From assembly GCA_003349915.1 (NCBI GenBank), contig QFXE01000008.1:186001-250000 (forward strand): DNA of 64,000 bases. The letters run 5' to 3'. Of this stretch, positions 17,837 through 27,979 are shown one piece after another. Position 1 is the first letter of the stretch; each line of letters starts with the position of its first letter. Made by a program: the position numbers and the translations under genes. A model generated the notes under the pieces. It saw nothing but the letters and a program-made list of their open reading frames with translations. It did no database searches and was not told the origin of the DNA. This stretch comes from an endosymbiont of Escarpia spicata (GTDB lineage: Bacteria; Pseudomonadota; Gammaproteobacteria; Chromatiales; Chromatiaceae).

Positions 17837-18424
17837 ATGTCGGAACCGATGGTCTTTCTCGCTTCCCGCTCCCCCCGCCGCGCTGAACTGCTGGCGCAGA
17901 TTGGGGTCTCTTATTCAGTGGTGGATATCGAAGTGGATGAGACGCCCCGTGATCAGGAGAGTCCTGATGCGTATGTATTGCGTCTGGCGGTTGAGAAGAC
18001 GCAGGCGGGTCGTACTCGGTTGGCGGACGGTTGTCCGCTGCCGGTGCTCGCCGCAGATACTGCGGTCGTGGTGGATGAACGGATCTTGGGTAAACCGCGG
18101 GATCGGCAGGATTCATTGGAGATGATGGCGCTGCTCTCCGGGCGCGCCCATCATGTCTATACCGGCGTGGCACTGGCCGGGAATCGTACAGATGCCAGAT
18201 TTAGTCGGAGCGAAGTCGTTTTCCGGCAGATCTCCCCGCAGGAGGCGGCAGCCTATTGGGCCAGTGGTGAGCCTCAGGATAAGGCGGGCGGTTACGGCAT
18301 TCAGGGATTGGGCGCCATGTTCGTTTGCGAACTGCATGGCAGCTATTCCGGGGTGATGGGGCTACCCTTGTATGAGACGGCGGATTTGTTGCGGCATGCG
18401 GGTATCGAGTTGTTGGCGCCGTGA
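17837..18424 (+). CDS. maf: Maf/YhdE nucleotide pyrophosphatase
   Basis: A 195-residue Maf-family house-cleaning NTP pyrophosphatase, of the YhdE type acting on dTTP/UTP and modified nucleotides. FLASRSPRRAELL (about 6-18), the ADTAVVVD segment (about 73-80) and DKAGGYGIQG (about 151-160) are the conserved active-site blocks. The ATG at 17837 was chosen over a reading inside rlmH. Its stop overlaps the earliest possible start of rng. Confidence 0.93.
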   Translation: MSEPMVFLASRSPRRAELLAQIGVSYSVVDIEVDETPRDQESPDAYVLRLAVEKTQAGRTRLADGCPLPVLAADTAVVVDERILGKPRDRQDSLEMMALLSGRAHHVYTGVALAGNRTDARFSRSEVVFRQISPQEAAAYWASGEPQDKAGGYGIQGLGAMFVCELHGSYSGVMGLPLYETADLLRHAGIELLAP

Positions 18425-18450
18425 AAAAAATGACAGAGAAAAAAGAATCC

Positions 18451-19911
18451 ATGAGTGAAGAGATCCTGATTAATGTCACCCCGCCCGAGACCCGGGTCGC
18501 AGTGGTCGAAAATGGTGTCGTGCAGGAAATTGTCATCGAGCGGGCCGGCAATCGCGGTCTGGTGGGGAATATCTATCGAGGAAAGGTCTGCCGGGTGCTG
18601 CCTGGCATGCAGGCAGCCTTTGTGGACGTGGGGCTGGGACGGGCCGCCTTTCTGCACGCCTCGGATATCGGGTCCCCCAGCCTGAATGGTGAGGAGCGCA
18701 GCGACAATATCAGCGAACTCCTGCGAGAGGGGCAGATGATTACCGTGCAGGTGCTCAAAGACCCGCTGGGGACCAAGGGCGCGCGTCTGACGACCAATAT
18801 ATCCATTCCTTCGCGCTATCTCGTTTTCATGCCCGGGCTTGGCAATGTGGGCATCTCGCAGAAGATCGAGGATGAGGATGAGCGTCAGCGCCTGCGGGAT
18901 CTGCTGGGCAGCTTTCTGGAGCAGTCTGAAATCGGAGGTAGTTATATCGCCCGGACCGCAGCGGAAGGGGTGCCGAATGAACCGATGAAGACCGATATGC
19001 ATTTTCTGGCGCGCCTGTGGGAATCGATTCAGGAGCGCAGTAAGGGCGCCGGCAAGATTGAACTGGTACACGAAGACCTGCCGCTGGCGCTGCGTGCCTT
19101 GAGAGATCTGGTGGGACCGGATGTGGAGAAGGTGCGGATCGACTCCCGCTCCACCCACCAGCGCGCTATCGAGTTTGCCCAGCGTTATATCCCTGAGATC
19201 AAAAAATGCATCGAATACTATCCCGGTGAGCGTCCGATTTTTGATCTGTACGGCGTGGAGGATGAGATTCAGAAATCCCTCGAGCGTAAGGTTCAACTCA
19301 AGTCCGGCGGCCACCTGGTGATCGATCAGACCGAGGCGATGACCACCATCGACGTGAATACCGGGGCCTTTGTCGGGCATCGCAACCTGGAAGAGACCAT
19401 CTTTAAAACCAACCTGGAGGCCGCGCAGGCGATCTGCCGTCATCTGAAACTGCGTAATCTGGGCGGTATCATCATTATCGATTTTATCGACATGAGCGTT
19501 GTGGAGCATCGGCGCCAAGTACTGCGCGCGCTGGAGAAGTGCCTGGCCAAGGATCATGCGCGCACCCATATATCCGAAGTCTCTTCTCTGGGGCTGGTGG
19601 AGATGACCCGCAAAAGAATTCGTGAGTCCCTGGAACATATCCTTTGTGAAACCTGTCCCTGTTGTGGTGGCCGGGGATCGCTGAAGACTGCCGAGACTAT
19701 TTGCTACGAGATTTTTCGTGAGATTTTGCGCGAGGCCCGCCAGTTCGATGTCGAGTCGCTACTGGTACTCGCTTCACAGGAGGTGATCGACCGTTTGCTG
19801 GACGAGGAGGCCGCGAATTTTGCCGAACTCGAACAGTTCATCAAACGTCCCATCCGCCTGCAGGCGGAGTCGCTCTATAGCCAGGAGTACTATGACGTGG
19901 TGCTGATCTGA
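18451..19911 (+). CDS. rng: Ribonuclease G
   Basis: A 486-residue RNase E/G-family endonuclease that matures 16S rRNA 5' ends and degrades mRNA. The N-terminal EILINVTPPETRVAV, the S1 domain (about 38-115), the catalytic region with TIDVNTGAFVG and IIIIDFIDM (Asp residues for Mg), and a zinc-link-like CETCPCCGGRG are all visible. The ATG at 18451 matches the family N-terminus; a GTG at 18421 overlapping the maf stop would add ten charged residues and cannot be excluded. Confidence 0.95.
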   Translation: MSEEILINVTPPETRVAVVENGVVQEIVIERAGNRGLVGNIYRGKVCRVLPGMQAAFVDVGLGRAAFLHASDIGSPSLNGEERSDNISELLREGQMITVQVLKDPLGTKGARLTTNISIPSRYLVFMPGLGNVGISQKIEDEDERQRLRDLLGSFLEQSEIGGSYIARTAAEGVPNEPMKTDMHFLARLWESIQERSKGAGKIELVHEDLPLALRALRDLVGPDVEKVRIDSRSTHQRAIEFAQRYIPEIKKCIEYYPGERPIFDLYGVEDEIQKSLERKVQLKSGGHLVIDQTEAMTTIDVNTGAFVGHRNLEETIFKTNLEAAQAICRHLKLRNLGGIIIIDFIDMSVVEHRRQVLRALEKCLAKDHARTHISEVSSLGLVEMTRKRIRESLEHILCETCPCCGGRGSLKTAETICYEIFREILREARQFDVESLLVLASQEVIDRLLDEEAANFAELEQFIKRPIRLQAESLYSQEYYDVVLI

Positions 19912-19942
19912 CGCCGAAGCACAACACGAATCACGATTTTTT

Positions 19943-22900
19943 ATGTGGCACCTCACCAAATCGCTGGCTGCAAGACTGCACCGCCTGACCAACAGGGCGA
20001 TCATCATTATCGCAGTGTTGATAACTGCGGTGCGGTTGCTGCTTCCCATGATGGACCTGGATGAATACCGGGAGACGATCGCGAGGCTTGTTAGCGAGAC
20101 GGCGGGAATGCCGATCCATATCGGGCACCTGAACGCCGATCTGCATGGGGCGCACCTGGCGCTTGTATTGCACGATGTGACCTTGAAGGATCCCGAGACG
20201 GGCGGTATCAAGCTTCATCTGCGCAAGGCACATGTCGATATCGAAATTTTTCACAGCCTCTGGGACGGCTCCCTGCGGTTGGGGGCGGGAGAGCTGCATG
20301 GGACGCAGCTGTTGCTTTTGCACCGCCAGGATGGCTCGGTCTCTCTGGAGGGATTTGAGACCCAGAACCAGGAGGGAGGCTCCTCCATCGCCTCTCTCTT
20401 CCTTCGCCGCAGCCGGCTGCGATTGGTCGATAGTGAAATCTATTGGCGGGATGAGGGCGACAAAGGGCCGCCGTTGCGACTGCTCAACGTGGATGTCACG
20501 CTGCAGAATGACGGTAACCATCACCAGATAACCGCGAATGCGAGTGTAGATGGTGCCGACTCGGGACGTTTTAGACTGCAGGCAGATCTGCAGGAGCGGG
20601 CCGGGGATAAACCCGACTGGTTTGGTCAGATCTACCTGAAAGCCGAAGGGTTGGCGCTGCAGAACCTATTGTCCAGTCGCCTGCCCAGCCCCTCCAAACT
20701 GGACTCGGGAGCGCTCGACTTAGAGCTATGGGTCGATCTAGGCAAGGGGCGATTGGCACGACTGCAGGGCGGGCTGAGTCTGCAGAATCTGCAACTCAGG
20801 GATGAGGAGACAGCCAGAGAACTGAGCATCGAAAACCTCAGTACCCGCTTCGACTGGTCGTGGCGTGAAGGGGGTGGCCGACTCGATCTGCATCAGCTGG
20901 TGTTGCTGGATAAGAATCAGCTTTGGCCGCCGGGACGTGTCAGTGTTGAATGGATCAGTGTAGCAGACGGTCTGACTCAACTGGGTATAGGCGCCGATTA
21001 CCTGTCGTTGCAGAGGCTGGTTCAGTTATTTGCCTTGACCCCTTTTGCCGAGAGCGACGAGGGAAAGGCGATTTTGACGCTCGCACCCAAGGGGCATCTG
21101 ACCAATTTTCGACTGGCGCTGGAGCTGCCGCCGGAAGCGGAGCCACGCTGGCAGGTCAGTGGGCGGCTGACACGATTTGAGAACCGCCCCTGGCAGGCGA
21201 TTCCAGGCCTGGAAGGGCTCAGAATCGACTTCAATGGCGACCAGGATGGTGGTTCGTTATTGCTGGATTCGGATGCATTTACCGCCGAATTTCCCGTGCT
21301 GTTTCGTGACCCCTTGAGCGCCGACCACCTCCAAGGATATTTTGACTGGCGGTGGACTCCCGGTCAGGAGGTGCGGTTGAGCACACAAGACTTGTACGTC
21401 TCAAACTCCCATGTAAGTACCCTGAGCCGTCTGGATCTACGCGTGCCGGTGGATGGCTCAACTCCAGTTACCGATATCCAGACCGATTTCTGGGAGGGCG
21501 ACGGTGCCCACAAGAGCCGCTACCTTCCCGTTGGCGTGATGCCGGCTCCCCTAGTGGATTGGCTCGACAGGTCGCTGGTTTCCGGACATGTAACAGCCGG
21601 TTCATTTCTTCTTTATGGACCCTTGGAACAATTCCCGTTCGAGCAGCAGGACGGACGTTTTGAGGTGGTGTTCGGTGTCGAGGATATGGTGCTGGACTAT
21701 ATGCCGGACTGGCCCCGGATAGAGGAGGGAGTGGCGGAGGTCCACTTTATCAACAACAGCCTGGATATCACTGTATTCGACGGCCTGTTGCTGGAGAGCC
21801 GTGTCAAACGTGCGCAAGCAAAGATCCGCAATCTCTCCGGTGCCTCCCCGGTAGAGATCAAAGGAGAGATGCGCGGAGATTTCAGCGATGCGCTGCGTAT
21901 CCTTGGCGAGACGCCGTTGCGGGCGCAGTTTGGCCGCTTTGTTTCGCTCATGGAGGGGCAGGGCGAGAGTGATGTTGTGATCGATTTCAATGTGCCCCTG
22001 CTGGACAAAGATCCCTTCCGTCTCGATGGCCATGTCGTCTGGCAGGATGCCAGGCTGCAGATTCCCTCATGGGATGTCACCCTCGAAGGATTGCAGGGAC
22101 AACTGAATTTTGATCATCGGAGTATCCGGGCCAAAGCGCTCACTGCAACCCTGCTGGGCGAGCCGGTGAAAATTGCCTTGGCGACACGCGGACAGGGCGG
22201 AGCAATGGAGACATCCATCACCGTGGCTGGCGCGGCCTCTGTTGAAGACCTTGATCGCCGTTATCCCGGCCTGGGTTTGGGGATGTTTGATGGGGTACTC
22301 AAGGGTACCATGCAACTCGATGTTGCCCATGACGCAGACGCCGAGGCGCCACTGCGACTGCGGGTGACATCGGATCTGCAGGGTGTGTCGATTCCGCTCC
22401 CCTCCCCGCTGGGAAAAACTGCCGATGGCGCCCGCGACTTCGAGTTGAAGATCGATTTTCTTCAGAACGACCGGCAAGAGCTGTATCTGGCCTATGCCGG
22501 GCTGTTCAGCGCATTGTTGCAGCAATCGAGCCGGGGTTTTGAACGGGGTGACCTTCTGTTGGGTGGCGGCGCACTTGCACTCCCCGGATATGAGGGCTTC
22601 AGGCTGCGTGGTGCGTTGGATGCGCTGGATGCGGATGCCTGGTTGCGTTGGGCGGAGAGTCTGGGACCTGAGGGAGTGGGTGAGGACCCGCAGCTCAAGT
22701 CACTGGACCTCACGGTTGAACAGATGCAGCTGGCGGGAAATGTCTGTCCGAATGCCAGGATAAAGGCGACCCCGCTTTTTGGCGGTTGGCGGTTGACCAT
22801 CGATTCCGACACGGTCAAGGGTGCGCTCTTGATCCCGCAAGCGGGGAAGAATCTGCCGGTGCGAGGGGAGTTTGATCGTGTGGTGCTGGAGATGGAGGCT

Positions 22901-23824
22901 ACCCACTCTGCGGCGACAGCTAGCGCAAAAGGATTGGATCTCGACCCCCGCAATCTGCCGCCTCTGGAGCTCTCCATCGAGTCGTTGGAGGTCAATGGCC
23001 AACCCTTGGGGACAGCGCTATTGCATTGGGATCATGTGCCCCGCGGCGTCAGGATCAGTCAGCTATCCCTGAACGGTGATGCTCTCAGTCTCGAAGGCAG
23101 TGGCTACTGGTACCGCATTGGGTCTGAGGACAGCACGGCGCTGGAACTGCGGGGGCATCTGAAGAGCCTGGGGGAGGTGTTGCGTGATCTTGGGTTCAAA
23201 ACCGCCGTGCAGAAGGCCGCTGTGGATGCGGAGATCGATCTGAACTGGCCGGAGAGCCCCATGAATTTCTCCTTGGACCGGTTGAATGGATATCTCTCCC
23301 TGCAGATTGGGGAAGGCGCGGTGCCGGATGTGGGTCTCGGTGTCGGAAAGGTGATCTCTCTCTTCAGCCTCAATACGCTGAGCAAACGCCTCTCGTCTGA
23401 TTTTAGCGGTGTTTTCAGCAAAGGACTCTATTTTGACAGTATCACCGGTACCTTCACCCTGCGGGATGGCAACGCCTATACCGATAATTTCATGCTAAAG
23501 GGACCGGAGGCAACAATCGAGATGCACGGACGCACAGGCCTCAGGGCTCAGGACTACGAGCAGACGGTAAAAGTGATTCCCAGGCTCTCTGCCAGTCTGC
23601 CGCTGGTGGGCGCACTGGCGATCAACCCGACGGTCGGAGTGGCGCTTGTGTTTGCGCAGCAACTGTTTGGCAGCGAGATGGATCGCATCGCCCAAGTCGA
23701 GTACAAGGTGTCGGGCGGTTGGGACAACCCCACAATGCAGCGGATTCCGCGCAAATTGGCTGCGGATGGATCAGAGGAAGAGGGCGCCGCGCCAAAGGAG
23801 GGCTTGGAGCTGTTCGAGCAGTAG
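19943..23824 (+). CDS. yhdP: YhdP family AsmA-like envelope protein
   Basis: A 1293-residue member of the YhdP/TamB/AsmA group, proposed to bridge the inner and outer membranes and carry phospholipids. One N-terminal membrane segment (AIIIIAVLITAVRLLLP, about 19-35) is followed by a long beta-rich body with the DUF3971 and AsmA-C-like regions near the end (about 1050-1250). Length matches the family. Order rng-yhdP-tldD is conserved in gammaproteobacteria, here with a nitrilase gene between yhdP and tldD. Confidence 0.9.
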   Translation: MWHLTKSLAARLHRLTNRAIIIIAVLITAVRLLLPMMDLDEYRETIARLVSETAGMPIHIGHLNADLHGAHLALVLHDVTLKDPETGGIKLHLRKAHVDIEIFHSLWDGSLRLGAGELHGTQLLLLHRQDGSVSLEGFETQNQEGGSSIASLFLRRSRLRLVDSEIYWRDEGDKGPPLRLLNVDVTLQNDGNHHQITANASVDGADSGRFRLQADLQERAGDKPDWFGQIYLKAEGLALQNLLSSRLPSPSKLDSGALDLELWVDLGKGRLARLQGGLSLQNLQLRDEETARELSIENLSTRFDWSWREGGGRLDLHQLVLLDKNQLWPPGRVSVEWISVADGLTQLGIGADYLSLQRLVQLFALTPFAESDEGKAILTLAPKGHLTNFRLALELPPEAEPRWQVSGRLTRFENRPWQAIPGLEGLRIDFNGDQDGGSLLLDSDAFTAEFPVLFRDPLSADHLQGYFDWRWTPGQEVRLSTQDLYVSNSHVSTLSRLDLRVPVDGSTPVTDIQTDFWEGDGAHKSRYLPVGVMPAPLVDWLDRSLVSGHVTAGSFLLYGPLEQFPFEQQDGRFEVVFGVEDMVLDYMPDWPRIEEGVAEVHFINNSLDITVFDGLLLESRVKRAQAKIRNLSGASPVEIKGEMRGDFSDALRILGETPLRAQFGRFVSLMEGQGESDVVIDFNVPLLDKDPFRLDGHVVWQDARLQIPSWDVTLEGLQGQLNFDHRSIRAKALTATLLGEPVKIALATRGQGGAMETSITVAGAASVEDLDRRYPGLGLGMFDGVLKGTMQLDVAHDADAEAPLRLRVTSDLQGVSIPLPSPLGKTADGARDFELKIDFLQNDRQELYLAYAGLFSALLQQSSRGFERGDLLLGGGALALPGYEGFRLRGALDALDADAWLRWAESLGPEGVGEDPQLKSLDLTVEQMQLAGNVCPNARIKATPLFGGWRLTIDSDTVKGALLIPQAGKNLPVRGEFDRVVLEMEATHSAATASAKGLDLDPRNLPPLELSIESLEVNGQPLGTALLHWDHVPRGVRISQLSLNGDALSLEGSGYWYRIGSEDSTALELRGHLKSLGEVLRDLGFKTAVQKAAVDAEIDLNWPESPMNFSLDRLNGYLSLQIGEGAVPDVGLGVGKVISLFSLNTLSKRLSSDFSGVFSKGLYFDSITGTFTLRDGNAYTDNFMLKGPEATIEMHGRTGLRAQDYEQTVKVIPRLSASLPLVGALAINPTVGVALVFAQQLFGSEMDRIAQVEYKVSGGWDNPTMQRIPRKLAADGSEEEGAAPKEGLELFEQ

Positions 23825-24088
23825 CCAAGGGTGCCCAAGGAGGCTGTCGAGTTTAACACTGTTTGGCTGTAAACCCCTGGATGGCGATCAACTCAGCTTA
23901 TCGAACTCGTTAAATAGGTCCACTATTCGCCTCGTTCCATAAACTGATTTGATTCGCCCCCAGTGATTTTCGCTTCAAACGGATAAACCCAACAGCCTCC
24001 TAGCTCAATTACTGTTATTGATGCTATTCTGCACCTCTTTTTTCAAGGGTAGGCAGGTGCGCCGCTCGTTTGCAGTTAAAGGGAAAAA

Positions 24089-24919
24089 ATGTCGGAAGAG
24101 AAGACAAAAGTCGCTGCCATCCAGATGGCAACCAGTCCCAACGTCAGTGCCAATCTGCTGGAGGCGGAGCGGCATATCAGCGAGGCGGCCGAAAGTGGCG
24201 CCGAATTGGTCGTGCTACCGGAGAATTTCGCCTTCATGGGCGAGCGCGACCGGGATATGTGCACGCTGTGTGAAGATGAGGGCGACGGCCCCCTGCAGAA
24301 CTTCATATCCCAGATGTCGCGTCGCTATGGTGTCTGGCTCGTTGGGGGCACCATCCCCATGCGGGCGGTTGATGGCGCGAAGGTGAAGTCGGCTGCACTG
24401 GTCTATGATGCACAGGGTGAACAGGCGGCCCGTTACGACAAGATTCACCTGTTCGATGTACATCTGGTGGAAGCGGATGAACGTTATGTTGAGTCCAATA
24501 CCATTGAGCCGGGTGAGCAGGCGGTGGTGATCGACAGCCCTTTCGGGCGTCTCGGTGTGGCGATCTGCTACGATCTGCGCTTTCCGGAACTTTTCCGTAA
24601 GATGCTCGACATGGGGGCAGAGGTCTTTGTGGTGCCCTCTGCTTTCACTGCAATTACCGGCAAGGCGCACTGGGAGACACTGGTACGCGCCCGCGCTATT
24701 GAAAATCTGGCCTTCGTGGTGGCGGCAGCCCAGGGTGGCTATCACGTCAATGGACGCGAAACCCACGGTCACAGCATGATCGTCGACCCTTGGGGAAGTG
24801 TCCTGGCACAGGTGCCCAGAGGAACCGGTTTTGTCGGCTGCGAGTTGGACCGGGAGTACCAACGAACCATTCGCCGCACTTTTCCCACCATCGACCATCG
24901 TCGGGTAAAACTCGATTGA
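24089..24919 (+). CDS. Carbon-nitrogen hydrolase, Nit1-like (deaminated glutathione amidase type)
   Basis: A 276-residue nitrilase-superfamily enzyme. The Glu-Lys-Cys triad is seen in VVLPENFAF (Glu about 47), YDKIHLFDVH (Lys about 118) and VAICYDLRFPEL (Cys about 159). The sequence resembles Nit1-type enzymes that hydrolyse deaminated glutathione, but substrate cannot be read from sequence. It is 264 bp after yhdP and 217 bp before tldD, a placement seen in several gammaproteobacteria. Confidence 0.9.
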   Translation: MSEEKTKVAAIQMATSPNVSANLLEAERHISEAAESGAELVVLPENFAFMGERDRDMCTLCEDEGDGPLQNFISQMSRRYGVWLVGGTIPMRAVDGAKVKSAALVYDAQGEQAARYDKIHLFDVHLVEADERYVESNTIEPGEQAVVIDSPFGRLGVAICYDLRFPELFRKMLDMGAEVFVVPSAFTAITGKAHWETLVRARAIENLAFVVAAAQGGYHVNGRETHGHSMIVDPWGSVLAQVPRGTGFVGCELDREYQRTIRRTFPTIDHRRVKLD

Positions 24920-24960
24920 TCGCCAGGTACGCCATCAACACAACCTTGAAAGTGGCGAAC

Positions 24961-25017
24961 GTAGGGTGTGCCGTGCGCACCATGATTGCTTGTTCCGGTG
25001 CGCACGGCACACCTTAC
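24961..25017. repeat. Palindromic GTAGGGTGTGCCGTGCGCAC repeat
   Basis: A nearly perfect inverted repeat: GTAGGGTGTGCCGTGCGCAC, a 17-bp centre, then GTGCGCACGGCACACCTTAC. Family members lie at 10898-10973, 27927-27957 and 53267-53333. It sits in the nit-tldD gap and would form a strong hairpin in RNA without a T-run. Confidence 0.8.
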
Positions 25018-25136
25018 AAGATGTCTCGCCTTCACCTTTGCAGGATGGCTTGAACTTCGAAACTTGAGGTACTGACTATCCAATTTTCACTCATCCTATT
25101 GCCACGCCTGAATCTTGCGGGATTGGCCGAGTCGCT

Positions 25137-26579
25137 ATGTCCGATCTGATACAAATTGCCCATGAAACCCTGCTAGCCCCAACCGGTTTGGGAGAGTCCG
25201 ATCTGGACCGGATGCTGGGAGAACTCGTGGGAGGTGGTATCGACGCCGCAGATATCTATTTCCAGTCCAGTCGGCTGGAGTCCTGGGTGCTGGAAGATGG
25301 CATCATCAAGGAGGGTTCTCACAGCATTGATCAGGGTGCCGGAATTCGCGCCATCAGCGGGGAGAAGACCGGATTTGCCTATTCGGATGAGTTACATCTC
25401 ACCCCCCTGATCGATGCAGCCCGTGCAGCCCGCGCCATCACGCGCAGTGGTGGTGCCGGAACGGTGAAAGTGGCTGGGTTGACATCGGTCCGCCAACTCT
25501 ACCAGCCGATCAACCCGTTGATCAGCCTCACTGAGTCGGAAAAGGTGGAACTGCTGCGGCGGGTGGATGCGGAGGCGCGCAAACAGGACAGCCGCGTGAA
25601 GCAGGTTATGGTCAGTCTGGTGGGCACCCATGATGTAATGATGGTCGCGGCAACAGACGGCACCCTGAGTGCGGATGTCCGGCCCCTGGTGCGGCTGAAC
25701 GTCCATGTCATCGTCGAACAGGGTGAGCGGCGGGAACAAGGCAGCAGCGGAGGCGGTGCCAGAGACAGTTTTCAGTTTCTGCTCGATGAGGAGCGGGCGC
25801 TGGTTTTTGCCCGTGAGGCGGTGCGCCAGGCACTCGTCAACCTGGAGGCTGTGGATGCACCGGCAGGCACTATGCCGGTGGTGCTGGGCCCCGGCTGGCC
25901 CGGTGTTCTGCTGCACGAGGCGGTTGGGCATGGACTCGAAGGGGACTTTAATCGCAAGGGCACTTCTGCTTTTAGCGGACGTATCGGCGAGAAGGTGGCG
26001 TCATCCAGCTGCACGGTGGTTGATGACGGCACCCTGCCGGGTCGCCGCGGTTCACTCAGTGTCGATGATGAGGGGACCGAGAGCCAGAACACGGTGTTGA
26101 TCGAGGATGGCGTGCTCAAGGGGTACCTGCAGGACAAACACAACGCACGTTTGATGGGCGTCGAGTCCACCGGCAACGGGCGGCGTGAATCCTATGCCCA
26201 TCTGCCGTTGCCGCGGATGACCAACACCTACATGCTGCCCGGCAGCTACGACCCGCAAGAGATCATCGCCTCAGTGGACAAGGGGATATATGCCGTCAAT
26301 TTTGGTGGTGGGCAGGTGGATATCACCTCCGGCCGCTTTGTCTTCTCCGCCAGCGAGGCCTACCTGATCGAGAAGGGCAAGGTCACTACGCCGGTAAAGG
26401 GGGCGACACTGATCGGCAACGGCCCTGAAGCCATGATGCAGATCAGTATGGTGGGCAACGACCTGGCGCTAGACCAAGGGGTCGGCGTCTGCGGCAAGGA
26501 GGGGCAGAGCGTGCCGGTAGGCGTTGGGCAACCGACCCTGCGTATCGATGAACTGACCGTCGGCGGCACCGGGGTCTAA
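25137..26579 (+). CDS. tldD: Metalloprotease subunit TldD
   Basis: A 480-residue TldD, the catalytic subunit of the TldD/TldE protease, which processes modified peptides such as microcin B17 and degrades unfolded peptides. The zinc-binding [11 protein letters not shown] motif (about residues 260-270) is intact. Its partner pmbA/tldE follows after 8 bp, so both subunits are made together. Confidence 0.96.
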   Translation: MSDLIQIAHETLLAPTGLGESDLDRMLGELVGGGIDAADIYFQSSRLESWVLEDGIIKEGSHSIDQGAGIRAISGEKTGFAYSDELHLTPLIDAARAARAITRSGGAGTVKVAGLTSVRQLYQPINPLISLTESEKVELLRRVDAEARKQDSRVKQVMVSLVGTHDVMMVAATDGTLSADVRPLVRLNVHVIVEQGERREQGSSGGGARDSFQFLLDEERALVFAREAVRQALVNLEAVDAPAGTMPVVLGPGWPGVLLHEAVGHGLEGDFNRKGTSAFSGRIGEKVASSSCTVVDDGTLPGRRGSLSVDDEGTESQNTVLIEDGVLKGYLQDKHNARLMGVESTGNGRRESYAHLPLPRMTNTYMLPGSYDPQEIIASVDKGIYAVNFGGGQVDITSGRFVFSASEAYLIEKGKVTTPVKGATLIGNGPEAMMQISMVGNDLALDQGVGVCGKEGQSVPVGVGQPTLRIDELTVGGTGV

Positions 26580-26587
26580 GAGAGATT

Positions 26588-27922
26588 ATGAACGATATAA
26601 AAGAGCGCAAGGCGCGGCTGCAACAGCTGGTTGCCGACATACTGCAGGAGGCGAAAGCTCAGGGTGCCAGCGCGGCAGAGGCTGGGGTGAGCAGTGACGC
26701 CGGGCTCAGCCTGAACGTGCGTATGGGTGAGCCGGAAACCATCGAGCACACCAGGGACAGTGGTCTTGGCGTGACGGTCTATTTTGGGCAGCGCAAGGGT
26801 TCCGCAAACACCTCAGACCTGAGTCCCGAGGCGGTGCGGGAGACGGTGCGGGCGGCCTGCAATTTTGCCCGCTATACATCGGAAGATGATTGCTCTGGTC
26901 TGGCTGACGCGGGTCTTATGGCAACTGACCTGCCGGATCTTGACCTCTATCACCCCTGGGAGCAGAGTGTCGATGAAGCCATCGAACTGGCTCAGACCTG
27001 TGAAGCGGCGGCGCGTGATCAGGATTCGCGCATCGTCAATTCCGAGGGAGCCAGCGTCGACAGCCATGCTGGGCTGCATGTCTATGGCAACAGCCACGGC
27101 TTCATCAGCGGCTACCCCTCCTCCCGCCACAGCATGAGCTGTGCAGTGGTGGGACAGGATGGTGACAGCATGCAGCGGGACTACTGGTACAGCCAGTCGC
27201 GCCGCCATGAAGATCTGGAAACACCGGAGGCGGTGGGCCGGATTGCGGCAGAGCGAACGGTCTCCCGTCTGGGTGCGCGTCGGATAGCCACCGGTGAGGC
27301 GCCGGTACTGTTTCAAGCCGATGTGGCAGTTGGGTTGCTGCGCAGTTTCCTGGGTGCGATCCGTGGGTCGGCGCTCTATCGCAAAGCCAGTTTTCTGCTG
27401 GACCATCTGGATCAGCGGGTCTTTCCGGAATTCGTCAGAATTCACGAGATGCCTTATCTGCCCCGCGGTCTGGCCAGCGCCGCCTTTGACAGCGAAGGTG
27501 TGGCGACCCGTGAGCAGGATTTTGTCAGCGACGGTATCCTGCGCAGTTATCTGCTGGATAGTTACGCCGCTCGCAAAATGGGCATGCAGAGCACCGGCAA
27601 TGCCGGTGGTGTACATAATCTGCGCACTACCAGCGGGAGCCTGGATCTTCAGGGGCTGCTGAGCAAGATGGGCCGTGGTTTGCTGGTGACCGAGCTGATG
27701 GGGCAGGGTGTCAACACGGTAACCGGTGACTACTCCCGTGGCGCCGCCGGTTTTTGGGTGGAGGGTGGAGAGATTCAGTATCCGGTGGAGGAGATCACCA
27801 TCGCCGGCAACTTGAAGGAGATGATGCTGGGACTCCAGGATATTGGTTGCGATGTGGAGACCCGTACCAGCGTACAGACCGGTTCCTGGCTGATCGACCA
27901 CATGATGATTGCGGGAAAATAG
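26588..27922 (+). CDS. pmbA: Metalloprotease subunit TldE/PmbA
   Basis: A 444-residue TldE (PmbA), the non-catalytic partner of TldD. It shares the family fold but lacks the HExxxH motif, as expected. Conserved stretches include STGNAGGVHNLRTT and MGQGVNTVTGDYSRGAAGFWVE written across residues about 335-395. Last gene of the rlmH-to-pmbA run, converging on ptsI. Confidence 0.95.
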   Translation: MNDIKERKARLQQLVADILQEAKAQGASAAEAGVSSDAGLSLNVRMGEPETIEHTRDSGLGVTVYFGQRKGSANTSDLSPEAVRETVRAACNFARYTSEDDCSGLADAGLMATDLPDLDLYHPWEQSVDEAIELAQTCEAAARDQDSRIVNSEGASVDSHAGLHVYGNSHGFISGYPSSRHSMSCAVVGQDGDSMQRDYWYSQSRRHEDLETPEAVGRIAAERTVSRLGARRIATGEAPVLFQADVAVGLLRSFLGAIRGSALYRKASFLLDHLDQRVFPEFVRIHEMPYLPRGLASAAFDSEGVATREQDFVSDGILRSYLLDSYAARKMGMQSTGNAGGVHNLRTTSGSLDLQGLLSKMGRGLLVTELMGQGVNTVTGDYSRGAAGFWVEGGEIQYPVEEITIAGNLKEMMLGLQDIGCDVETRTSVQTGSWLIDHMMIAGK

Positions 27923-27926
27923 CAAT

Positions 27927-27957
27927 CATGGCGCGCATGGCGGCACCCTACGTTCGC
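27927..27957. repeat. Partial GTAGGGTGCGC-type repeat
   Basis: AATCATGGCGCGCATGGCGG followed by CACCCTACGTTCGC is a degenerate single unit of the palindromic family seen at 10898 and 24961. It fills most of the convergent gap between pmbA and ptsI; no clear terminator is seen there. Confidence 0.5.
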
Positions 27958-27979
27958 CACATTTAGAGAAGCCCTACCC